Source: Nymphaea colorata
Taxonomy: Eukaryota; Streptophyta; Magnoliopsida; Nymphaeales; Nymphaeaceae
Assembly: GCF_008831285.2 (NCBI RefSeq)
Contig: NC_045146.1
Span: 3,310,001 to 3,374,000 of the forward strand
Length of the DNA: 64,000 nucleotides
Reading direction: 5' to 3'
A program made the position numbers and the translations under genes. The notes under the pieces are model-generated. The model was not told where the DNA came from and searched no databases. It saw only the letters and a program-made list of their open reading frames with translations. Below are positions 1-12,400 of this stretch, in pieces; within the stretch, counting starts at the first letter, position 1; each line of letters starts with the position of its first letter.

Positions 1-153
1 ATATATCACGAAGCATTTTTAATCGCCTGCGCCAGCTAAGCTTCTTTTTCTGACCACTCATATGAATTAAGTAGTACAACGAACCCATTTCCATATACTC
101 TGTGACCATGGACAAATGGGGAGGTTTTGTGCATGCACCAAGAAATAGTATGA
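1..153 (-). CDS. MAPKKK exon 13 (partial, cut by window edge)
   Basis: Residues 614-664: ILFLGACTKPPHLSMVTEYM, then EMGSLYYLIHMSGQKKKL and SWRRRLKMLRDI. This is the hinge and start of the large lobe. Acceptor TATTTTCCAG at 154-163. The exon is still open at position 1; the catalytic loop should follow outside the window. Confidence 0.9.
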
Positions 154-2582
154 CTGGAAAATATAAAAAGCAGTAGTCAAGATAAGCAATGGAAAATAAA
201 ATTCAGAGTGCACATAAGGAACTTATATGCTAAGTCACACGGACCCTCCAATGTGACTGCTGCACCCGTGTCGACACGACTCGGGTGTGGGTGCGGGTGT
301 GGCTCGGGTTCGCACCCAACACAAGTCAACAATAGTCGGGTGCGGCTGACGCACCCGATCATTTTCGTCCATTTTGGACACGCACCCAACACAAGTCAAC
401 AAGAGTCGGGTGCGGCTGACACACCCGATCATTTTCGTCCATTTTGGACACGCACCCAACTAGCATTTGACTCGATCGGGTGTGGTCAAACCGTGTCAAG
501 CCTATTTTCATCCTTTTTCAACATTTTTTATTTTAAAAAATTTTAACGTTAAAAAGAGGGTTTAGGGCACGATCGTATACCCGCTTCCTCTCCTCCCGTG
601 TGCTCTTTCCTTGTGTGGGTTTTGCTGGTTTCATTGAAGCATCTAGCGCAATGGAAAGTCATTTCCGGTGACTGAGGGGGTCGAACGACGACCGGCGGCA
701 ACATGCGATAGATCTTCAAGTGGAACAAACGGCTTCTCTGCCCCTATTTCAGTAGGATTGTCGTATGCATCTTTCTCAACCCTATTTCCGACAAAACAAC
801 TGTTTTTCTATCTGTTTTTGGCTTGATTCTTCCATCCACACTTCCTCATTGCACTCTTGAGTTTGTATTTCATTTGGTTGTGCAAGCGATTTAACTAACG
901 ACTCATAGCACAGGTGCTTCTATTTTTGTGTTTTATGCTTAAATCAGTAAATGTTCATATTTGACCGTTAATTTTTCAACTTTCTCAGTTTTGTGTTTTG
1001 CTGCAACGACTGCTATTTCTTGTTTAGCATTTTTTTTGCATTTCTGTGTTCTGTCCTGGTTTTGTTGTTTTTTTGTTTACTTGTTTAATGTTTGTACTTT
1101 GTAAGCATGCTAATGCCGTAATACAATAACTTATATGTAATATATAATATTCATATATAATTTATCCATAAAGTGTGTAGTGTAGAGTGTCTAGAGTCTA
1201 GACTATAGTGTATACTCTAAATTTCTAAATTCTTACATATATATATTATAATAATAACAAATAAATATTTTCGCCACACCGCCGCACCTAAATTTATGGG
1301 GATGTACCGCTCCGGCACGCGCACCCCGCACCTATGTGACAGCTTATATGTCTCATGAAATATCCACGTCAAGCATATTTATGCAAGGAATACGTGCAGT
1401 TATCGGTGATTTCACTTATTTACAGTGAGTTGACACTTGACAAGCATCTACTTAAATGGAAGTGAAAGAGAACTCCATCCTTCATAAAACGGTAATAGCT
1501 ACTGAAAGGCACATATAAGAGCAGACAAGATTACCATTTGGATGACGCAGACGGCTGCAAAATAATATAAAGAAAAGGTTAGAATGTAAAAGGAAGAGAT
1601 AACCAGGGAAAGCAGTTCCAAGCATGTTAAAGGGAATTTAAGCATCACCTTAGCAGTGATATTTCATTGCAAAAATCTTCCATGTTCTCTGCAGTCAAAT
1701 CTTGTTCCAGAAAAATCTTTATTGCAACATCTGTTCCATTCCAAATACCACGGAAAACTTCTCCAAAGAACCCTGCAGCATAGATAATTCCTTATCTAAA
1801 ACAGCAATAGTTCACTGCCATAGTTCAGGATAAAAGCCATGGGAAAAGCCTTGAAAAGAAAATGATCAATTACAACAATGAAAATAGAGACTTCTATAAA
1901 CTGGGACAATGACTTAGATGCATTATGAAGATCTTGGTGCATTATCTTGGTGCATTTTTATGGTTCATGCAAGAGGTTATCTTCACATCTATCTTCTTTG
2001 GCGATCCTCCTACTTTTTTATTCTTAATCATCTTTTGATGAAATAACACCATTATTCTCTACAAATGCAACACAACCAACTACGCAACATGAGTTTCCAC
2101 TAAGAAACCTCACATCCAAGGGACAGGCTTGTGGCGATATGCTGATGGATCCAAAACCTCTTTTCAAGTTTCAACTCACTATGAAGGCACCTAAAAAAAT
2201 CAAGGAGCTTGAAGGAGATTAAAGAATCAAAGTTGTTGAAGAGTATGAATGGCATATGAAATGCTCCAAGGTGATGTCATGGATTCTTAATAGTTTAGAG
2301 AGGAGCACTTGCACCAATGCAGCAATCTCCCTAACCAATGAAGCATAGGATTACCTCCAAGGGATGATACAAGGAAGGACCTGCTTATCAATATGATTTG
2401 GAGGCAGACATCTTCATGTTGACACCGCCGGACATGGGTGTGGGTATGGGATGCGGCTGATCTATTTTTCAATTTTTTTAGTATATGTTGGTAACTTTTG
2501 TATAATAATTCATATTTTATGGATACAATCAACTTACATATGTGTTTATTTACTTAAAATCTTATTGTTACACACACACACA

Positions 2583-2645
<63 letters not shown>

Positions 2646-3232
2646 GGGTAGCCACCAAACCCTCATAGACCAGATTTGATGAGAATTATCTAGACCATTG
2701 ATTTTAATGAAATCCAATGGTGGAGATAAAGTTGAAAAAAAAAATGCAAATCCAGCTGTATTTTCAAGTGACTGAAAACCCCATCAAATGGTTTCGTTAA
2801 TTGAGATTTCTTCACCTCTCTTGTGGAGTATTTCAGTCTTCTGAAAACACAACTAGGTTTCTATCATTTTCAACTAGTCATCTTCTCAATGCATAAATTA
2901 TTGGCTCACAACTCTCAAGCATTTTTTCACGTGACTCCCCATAAATCCCTTTTGACTAAATGCACTAAATAGCAAGGCTTTTGTTCATATTGCCCATGGT
3001 GCTTCCTTAGAAGTGGTAAGCTTTTGAAATTTTTAATAAAATGATTTTTTTTTAAAAAGGTTGGTATCAGTAGATTGTTTCTAAGACTAAATTTGAATCT
3101 CTTATCCATGTTATACATAGAGACACACATAAATATACAAAAAAAAAAAAAAGATACACATCTTTCCAAGCATCTGGATGCCTCTGGCCTCTCCAGGCCG
3201 GATCGTTAGATGGTCAAAGGATTTCAAGTTTT

Positions 3233-3269
<37 letters not shown>

Positions 3270-3433
3270 ATTTTTTATTATGTTTTGTCAGTAAAAACTG
3301 TGGCCATGCAACTAGTCATTGCAAATTCATCTTTTCCGATGACTTTTAGTGACATATTTTAAAAAACGACCATCCAGCCATAGAAGTAGCTGCTGGTTGA
3401 TTTCAATGCCTCCCTCTATCTCCCTGACTCCCC

Positions 3434-3489
<56 letters not shown>

Positions 3490-6400
3490 TTAGGCTCTTT
3501 TTAACATTTTAAATTGAATTTTTATCAATACTTTTTAGGAAACATCATAAAACTCATTTTCATAATTTTTTAATTTAAAAAATTTTGATTTCCAGAAATT
3601 TCTTTCCAAAATTTTCCTCAAAAAGACAAAATTCCCAATTAATTTCCAAGACAAACATCAACATACAAAACCTGAGGACAATATTTGTGACAATGATATA
3701 TATCTAAGTATTGCTGTATTTTATGCATGTCAATATGTTTGTAAATATTTTGATGTATACTGTCTTTGTACTATTGCACTTCTTTTCTTATTGTTGTATT
3801 TTATGCATGCAATCTTCTTGTACATTTTGACATATTCCTTCTACTGTTGTACTTCTTTTCTTTCTTTTTGTTCTTTATTTTTCAATTTGATGTAATAAAC
3901 TGAATGCCCAACTTTCATTTTGCATTTAATCAAAACCAGTTGTTGGGAATGTCCAATAATAGCTAGTCTTTTAGCCATTGGGCGCTCTGAAAGACTATCT
4001 CAGTCCTCGTGTGATTGAGATAAGGCCACGTTGTGTTGCTGCTGCATGATGCATCCTCTGAACTCTGATGCTATTAGGCATATAACAAAAGTCTTCATTA
4101 TCCATTGTGAGTGTGATTATATCCTTTTAAGTGTGATTCGTAAATGATTAGACAACATAGTAATGATTAACCACTTTGAGTGATACTTATGTGAAGCCAA
4201 CTTGTCTGTGATATCGATGAGGGCTTCTATCTTGACAAAGAGTTCCAACCATTTTTCCAGAAACTTTTCACCCACCTTACAACATGAGAACTTTTTTCAT
4301 GCTGTCAAACACCCCCTAAGCCATATCCATGTCTATCACACGCTAAGAACAAATTCAGCCAGATAGTCAAAAACTATTGCATAGCTATTTTATATGTATC
4401 TAATTAAGATTTAGATCCCTGATAAACACAATTACACATCCCTCCATAACATATAGTACATTATATGCACACATTTATGCAAGCAAAATGGAACTCAAAC
4501 TCCATGAATCAACACTGCAGTTAAGCAGTTGGAAGCAAGGCAAAAGCATTCAAAATGATTTTATTGCAAAAAAAATCAACAGAGTTATATACTCACATAA
4601 ATATGACTCTAGGTTCTTTCTAAAGTTTGTTGTTGTAGAAACACGAACCACAAAGAGAGAGTAGAGAACGAACACACAATATACGTGGAAAACCTCAGAA
4701 AGAGGTGAAAAACCACGGGGAAGCTCTGACCTAGGGGCTCACCGCAACCCTAGGAGAGAGAGAATTATATTTCACTTAATTCAACACTTAAACATAAGTG
4801 ACAATATAAAGAGGGAGAGAGGAGAAGCCGCCTAGGGTAGCGAGCCCACCTCGGTACCCGCGCCCCATAGAACCGGGTCCAGATATGGACCCGGTTCCCA
4901 CAACAACATATTCTAACACTCCCCCTCAAGCTTGGCATACATGTCAAACATGCCAAGCTTGCTAACATTCTTTTCGAATGAAGAAGTACAAAGCCCTTTA
5001 GTTAGGACGTCTGCAATTTGATCTTCAGACTTCATATATGGCAGAATCAGCTCCTTTGAGTCAATGCGTTCCCGGATAAAATGACGGTCAATCTCCACAT
5101 GTTTGGTCCTGTCATGTAACACTGGATTATTGGCAAGATTAATCGCAGACTTGTTGTTACAGTACATCTTCATTTTATCTCCCAGTTCCACACCGATATC
5201 AGTCAAAAGAATCTTCAGCCACAGCATCTCTGTAACCCCCATTGCAACAGCCCTGTACTCAGCCTCAGCACTAGACCTCGAACATACTTCTTGCCTCTTA
5301 CTTCTCCAAACAACTAGGTTACCTCCAAGAAAGATACAATACCCTGTAGTGGACCTCCTTGTGTCAGTGCAACCTGCCCAATCTGCATCTGAGTAGCCCT
5401 CAATAGTAAGTTTGTCTTGTCGAGTATACAGCAGTCCTTTTCCTGGGTCATTCTTTAGATATCCCAACACTCTTTCTGCACTCTTCCAGTGACAATCCGT
5501 GGGAGCATGCATAAATTGACTTAGCACATTTACCGCATACGTGATATCAGGGCGAGTTAGAGTAAGATAGATAAGCTTACCAACTAGCCTCTGATATCGC
5601 CATTTTCCTTCCTCATCCAGAATAGTGCCCGTCTTGATACTTATCTTAGTCACCGACTCCATAGGAGTAAGATAGGGCCTACAACCAAGTTTACCTGTCT
5701 CCTTTAGTAAGTCAAGAGTGTACTTCCTTTGATTCATAACCAGCCCTGTCTCTGATCGAGCAATCTCTATCCCCAGAAAGTATCTCAGCTTACCCAGATC
5801 CTTGAGGTCGAATTCTTTAGCTAATCTCTCCTTCATCTTTCTGTTTTCTTCTTCATCACTGCCAGTGACAATCATATCATCAACGTAGACAAGGAGAAGA
5901 CTCACCAGACCATCTCTCTACTTTATGAATAGGGTATGATCTCCATTTCCTTGCTTGTACCCAGTAGACTTCATAACGATCCTTAGTCTCTCAAACCAAG
6001 CTCTAGGCGACTGCTTCAAGCCATACAAAGCTTTCTTGAGGTGACAATATTTTCCCTCTTGAACATACCCGGGAGGCATGCTCATATAGACTTCTTCCCC
6101 CAGATGGCCGTTCAAGAACGCATTTTTAACATCAAGCTGGTCCATGCGCCACTTCTTGTGCACAGCAAGAGCAAGAATAACCCTCACGGTCTTCAACTTT
6201 GCAACAGGGGCAAAGGTCTCAAGATAGTCGATCCCATACTTCTGGCTGAACCCCTTTGCAACCAGACGAGCTTTATATCGATCTACAGTGTGCCATCAGG
6301 TTTGTACTTCACGTTGTAAACCCACTTAGAGCCAACTAAGTGTGTCCCTTTAGGGATATCAACAACTTCCCATGTTTTGTTCTTAGCTAACGCACCCATC

Positions 6401-9400
6401 TCCTCCGTCATAGCATGTAACCACTTGGGATCATCCTTAGCATCATCCACCGACCTGGGAATAACAACTTTGGATAAGGTTGTGATAAAACATTTGTAAT
6501 TTGTACTGAGCTTAGCATAAGAAACAAATCTCTGAATAGGGTGAGAAGTACATGACCTGGTGCCTTTGCGCAAAGCAATGGGGAGCTCTTCATTCGATGG
6601 ACTTGGGTCATTCGGGGAGATCACAGGATTGGGATTGGTTCTATCCTCATCACCAACATCTTCCACTGTAGCTTTCTCCTTTCTGACATAAACCTGGCCA
6701 AACAAGTGATCCCGGGCAACAGTGGGCTGAGCATCCACCGTGACCCCTTCCATATGACTGCCCTTCTCATTACTGACCGTGACCGTGTCAATCACACTGG
6801 GACTAACCTTGTAATCCAAAAATTCCATAAACTGAATCAGCTGATTAGAGGAATACTCTTCCCCTTTGTTCCCAAGACACTCCCCCTGAAGAGGATTCAC
6901 CGGAAAATACGACTCATGTTCATGAAATGTGACATCCCTCGAAACATACACTTTGGAAGTAGTGGGATCGACACATTTATACCCCTTCTGAGTGGACGAG
7001 TACCCCAAGAAAACTCCTTTAATAGACCGGGGATCAAGTTTTTTGAGAGTAAGGCTATGATTATGCACAAAACAACTGCACCCAAAGACACGAGGAGTAA
7101 GAGGCCACGGATTCTGAGTGGGCCACAGGGTGGAATAAGGAGACTGACCATCCAACACCCTAGTAGGCATACGGTTAATGAGATGTGCACTAGTGAGAAG
7201 TGCATCACCCCAATACCGTTTCGGGACATGACGTTGGAACATAATGACCCGGGTAACATTCAATAGATGACGATTTTTACGTTCAGCTATACCATTTTGA
7301 AGAAGGGTGTAACTACAAGAGGTTTCATGAACAATACCCTTGCCTTTCAAGAATTCATCAAGGGATTGGGAGACATATTCCCTTGCATTGTCCGTACGGA
7401 AAGCTTGAACAGTAGTATGGAATTGAGTCTCAACAAAGGCAACAAAGTTTTTCACAACTGCTGGAACCTCACTACGTTCTCGCAACAAGTACACGAACGT
7501 ACATCTAGAGTAATCATCAATAAGCGTCAAAAAATAGTGACAACCACCACACGTGGGTACTCCAGAAGGACCCCAAACATCGGAATGAACTAAGGCAAAC
7601 GGATGAGTGGTTTTATTCAATGAAATAGGGTACGAAGCCCTGACATGTTTAGCCAATTGACACACTTCACAAGCGAATGAGTCAATGGAGACAGAAGCAA
7701 ACAAATGAGGAAACAACTTCTTTATTAACTGGAAGGGGAGATGTCCAAGACACTCGTGCCATCGCAGAACAGTAGATCTATCGTTCACACCAGACAAGTG
7801 ACCACTCGTGGCAGAAATCAACGCTGAAGCAACTTGTACCGGCAGCCGGTAGAGCCCATCAGTAACCGAACCAATCCTGATCTTCTTCCCCGTCACCAAG
7901 TCCTGCAGGGAACAGTGATCAGCAGAGAAAATCAGATTACAGTTTAATTCTTTAGTAATACTGCTGACAGAGAGTAAGTTGACAGGAATATTTGGAACAT
8001 GCAGGGCATTGTGGAGACGGTATTTGTTCAACACGGACAAGCTCCCTTTCCCAGCCACAGAGATAGAAGACCCATCTGCCATAGACACGCGTTGCTTGCC
8101 AGAGGAAAGTTGATATTCTTGAAAGAGTTTAGAGTCCCCTGTCATGTGGTGAGTGGCTCCACTATCAACAATCCAATCACCAAGAGAAGGGTTACCTTGA
8201 TCAGTCGAGGCAACGAGGGCTTGGGCTAGCTGAGCCCCTTCAGACGTGGAGGACTGCTCAGGGGTAGTAGATAGGCGGCTGATGTACGCCTGTAGCTCCT
8301 TGAGTTGAGCAGGGGACAGCTTGGACTTTGCACCACTAAAAGAATTGCTCTGACTGGAATCAGACATAGAAGGGCTACGCTTGCCAGAGGGAGGACGACC
8401 TCTGACCAGTCTCTTCTCGGGATGAAGATCCCAACAGAAATCCACCGAATGCCCCAACTTGTTGCAATGAGTGCAATGCCGGGCAGGACGCTGCCCAGTC
8501 CCTGAGGCACGGCTGACAAAGGCAGAAGGGCCATGACCGGTGTCAAGATGCATCACCTGGCGACGTTGTTCTTCAGACTCAACACGAGCATATACTTCCT
8601 CTATCCCCGGAATCTCATCACCATTAAGAATCTGGCTACGAATAGACTCAAATTCATCCCGCAGGCCTCCCAGAAACAGAAACGTACGGTCCATCCATTC
8701 CTTTTCCCAGTAGAGGGAATGATCTGAACCGCACTTCCACTCATCAGTCACATGATAATCTAGCTCCTCCCATTTGGTCTTCAGGGCAGCATAGAAAGCA
8801 GCAACAGACAAATCACCCTGTGTCAAGGAGTAAATACTGCGTTTAATCTGATAGGTGCGCAGATGTCTCTTCTTGCGACCATACATCTTTGCAAGCACAG
8901 TCCACATATCAAAAGAGGTCGGCTTCCGCAGAATGACGCCCACGGCTAGTAATCCCAATCTCGAGAGCGGCAGACCAAGATAGGTAGTTGTCCTTGGTCA
9001 GACGGATGGAGGTGACCTGGATCGGCACGTTCTCAGTCTTGGAGGCGCTGCCCGCGTCAAGAACGGTATCTTTTTGAGTCCCCATCGCTTCTGCCATCAC
9101 AAACAAGCACACAGCAAGAAGATGCACAGCGGCGGGAATAAGGCAGCGGTGACAGGAATGAGGCAGCGGCGACGGCGGCGGGAATGAGACAGCGACGACG
9201 GAAGGCAGGCGACGGCGCAACACAGAGGCCACCCACGGTGGCAGAAACCAAGAACGGGCCGAACGGAGGACTGCGGAGGCGCAACAGAGGACGGCGGCGG
9301 AACAGAGGATGACGGCGGAACAGAGGACGGCGGCGGCGGAACAGAGGACGGCGTCACAAGGGCAGCAGCGGCGCCGGAACTTCAACGGCGTCGGGCGACG

Positions 9401-12400
9401 AAAAAACTTGACGATCCTCGGGAAAGAAACGCTTCTCCAACTTCGCTGGCTCTGATACCATGTAGAAACACGAACCACAAAGAGAGAGTAGAGAACGAAC
9501 ACACAATATACGTGGAAAACCTCAGAAAGAGGTGAAAAACCACGGGGAAGCTCTGACCTAGGGGCTCACCGCAACCCTAGGAGAGAGAGAATTATATTTC
9601 ACTTAATTCAACACTTAAACATAAGTGACAATATAAAGAGGGAGAGAGGAGAAGCCGCCTAGGGTACCGCCCGCCTCGGTACCCGCGCCCCATAGAACCG
9701 GGTCCGGATATGGACCCGGTTCCCACAACGACATATTCTAACAGTTGTCTTTCCTTTACCTGCTATGGTAGATGGCATAACTTTCATACCAGATTATGCT
9801 TATGTAAGAGTGCTCCTTATGTACTAAGAGATTTTCTATAATTGTTGCCAATCGGCAATAAAGAATAAGCTATTCTGTATATGCAGAAGCAGGAATCTAT
9901 CTATACATTCTAAAGGATGGTATGATAGCTTGAAATTCTTTTGCTGAAGAACAATCTGACAAAACTAGCCAAAACATGGCTCTACTTGATAACACCTATA
10001 GGAGCTGACTTCCTGCTCTGTGAGGAGGGGCTAAAACCCATGCTGCACAGATAAAAATAAGGTAAGTCATCCAAAACTGTCTTAACACAGGTCTGCACAT
10101 TAGCCAAGGGCTGTCTCAGGGAAGTTTACTGCAGAAGTTCAGGAAAAGAAGAGAATTACTTCGTGCATTTTTAGGCCTTAGGATTTATCTTATATATATC
10201 TGATATTGCCAAAAGGAATGAATCTTTGGCACAAAGATTAGGACATTCTAGTATAAGCAAGCTAGTCTTGTATACATTCTCAAAAATTTTCTTAACCTGT
10301 ACAATGGCCAAAACAAAATTTGAGCTACACATAGCAAAAACGCACATTTGCAACTCTACGTTTTGAATGGGGATATTTTTTGTTATTTGGAGAATCATTA
10401 GCTAATTAGCTAGTACAAGGGCTTTTCCCTCTTCTTTCTGGCATAAACATGGGTTTTCCCCCTTCGGATTATGTTTTTCCTAAGCACTTTATCATCAAAA
10501 TAACATTTTTTATGTGCTTCTACAATGCTTTATGCAAACGGAAGTGCATGAACTTTTACAGCTTATTTTCGTCCTCCATTGCGTTTTTTTATCTTCTATA
10601 ACATCTTTTAATCATTTTTATAGATACTTCTCAGTACCACGTTCTTTACAGGGTGACCTGAACAGTCACAAAGAAACAAGTTATCACCTCCCATCTAGAA
10701 AACAATGGTGGGTACAAATTTCGAGGTTAGCAGTATTTTATCAACAACAGTCTCAGATAAGCAGAAAAACTGAGTTGACAATTTAACTTACCAATTCCAA
10801 CACGTGTACCAATTGTCAGTTCTGAGAAATCAATGTTCCAATCTTGGAAAGGCAACAAGGGCTTATTCACAAATGATGAAGATTCTAATACTTTGTTCCA
10901 AGTGGACAGCATATCAAATTCTGCAGGTACTCCTCTCTCTGAAGCTTGACCTCTACTAGGAGATGAAGGTAATGAGATCGCTTTCTGTGCAAGATTGGCT
11001 TGATTCCTAGAGAAAGCACCACTTTCAACAGTCACTGCTTCATGGACATCTTGATGGAAGCTTGCAACCTGAACTGACAAGAAGCTGATTAGAAACAATA
11101 CATTCACTCAACAGATCAAGGAAGTGGGGGTAAAGGAAAGACAAAAATAAGACAAGAAATTGACTGGTGACGAGAAATTGTTTTCATTGCATTTGTCAAC
11201 CAAATTCATGGCTTTACAAAGCGTAAGACATAGTTCAGGAGCATTGTATTAGCAGTAAGAGAGAGAAGGACAACGTAGGATGGTCATTCCAGATATTTTA
11301 GTCCAATCTTTACAACAAGAAACAGGCTCACCAATCAGAGCAACAAATTTTATCAAAGTGAACTGAATAAAGGAGTCACATGTGCCATTCATATCCAGAA
11401 GCAACTCTTCATTTTTGAGTACATCTCTGAAGCACATGCCAACAGATTCTGGAGCACAACCATATCAGGTATTAATCTAAAAAAGATATCGACATGTTGA
11501 TTTTGGTCACAGGTTTAGTAGACCAACTTTCACAGACTTATTTAAGAATCACATGTCAGCACAAACCTATGATTTTGTGCTTGTGCACAAACCTATGATT
11601 TTCCTTTGCTTAAAATAAAGAATCCAGAAGCCTATGAAAAATAGCCACAGCGAATGCAATTGTGGGGAGAACATTTCAGATAAATGACTTGTTAACAGAA
11701 CATAAGAATGCCTTCAACGTAGTGAAAAATGCACGGTCATAAAAAGATCAAAGAATCCACCCTGATAGAAATACATTAAAACAAGAGGATATCCATAGAA
11801 GTAATTCTACAGTTGGATGTTTTCAAGAAGGGATATGCAGAAAGGAATCACAAAAGTAAGGAATGGCTAATAGTTAAGCTAAATTATGCTAGCAGAAGCA
11901 TGGAACATAAGATGCGATGTGGTTCAGGTAAGTCAAACAGTTCAGACACATACACTTCTTGATCGACTTGAAGAACCATTCTTTCTGTCTACAAGGTGCC
12001 CAACTGATTCATCATCTGCACTTTCCTTCAAAAGGCGATTCTGCTTGAGTGTCTCATTCATTGCCCTTACCGCCCTAAAGAGGAATACAAGAAAACATAA
12101 CAATTCATCAAATATGAAGACACAGAAAAGACAAGCAGTTCAGTACATTCTAGCCTCTGTATTGTGGGACGCCGTAGAATATAATCCCAATATTGCTTAG
12201 ATTTAAGCTTTACATCAAATAGATGACAAATGAAATAAATGATTATTTATTGCCACCCTAACACTTTGCTGATTGGCATTATCTACAGCGATAGATTGCC
12301 ATCCCTCTCTTTTCATTTTATCATGTGAAATAGCTCGTCATGATGAATTAGCAAATCCCTAAGACTAGATTCCACTCTTTTGTTAGTTACGTAGAATAAG

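Larger units (their letters stand above)
1773..4628 (-). other. MAPKKK intron 10, part downstream of the copia element
   Basis: AT-rich noncoding DNA with three microsatellites and one decayed retrotransposon gag trace (about 2100-2440). Otherwise I see nothing: the small open frames here are short and run through simple repeats. Confidence 0.7.
4634..9743 (-). mobile_element. Ty1/copia LTR retrotransposon, full length but coding-defective
   Basis: 5,110 bp with both LTRs, bounded by the perfect 5-bp target duplication GTTGT (4629-4633 and 9744-9748). On the minus strand the order is 5' LTR (9743-9461), tRNA-Met primer site, gag, protease, integrase, reverse transcriptase, RNase H, polypurine tract (about 4919-4927) and 3' LTR (4918-4634). 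Integrase before reverse transcriptase defines copia. The LTRs differ by about four substitutions and one 2-bp indel, so the insertion is recent. It sits in intron 10 of the MAPKKK gene in the sense direction. The coding region is broken in at least three places (see the pseudogene entry). Confidence 0.97.

Noticed and set aside
11332-11448. Exon-like open frame (ESVGMCFRDVLKNEELLLDMNG) with AG and GTGAGC borders between MAPKKK exons 9 and 10
   Set aside because: The phases could be forced to fit, but the related kinase goes directly from the KQNRL linker to the FH-D-H segment, and exon 9 has a better donor (GTATGT) in phase 0 with exon 10. Kept as intron.
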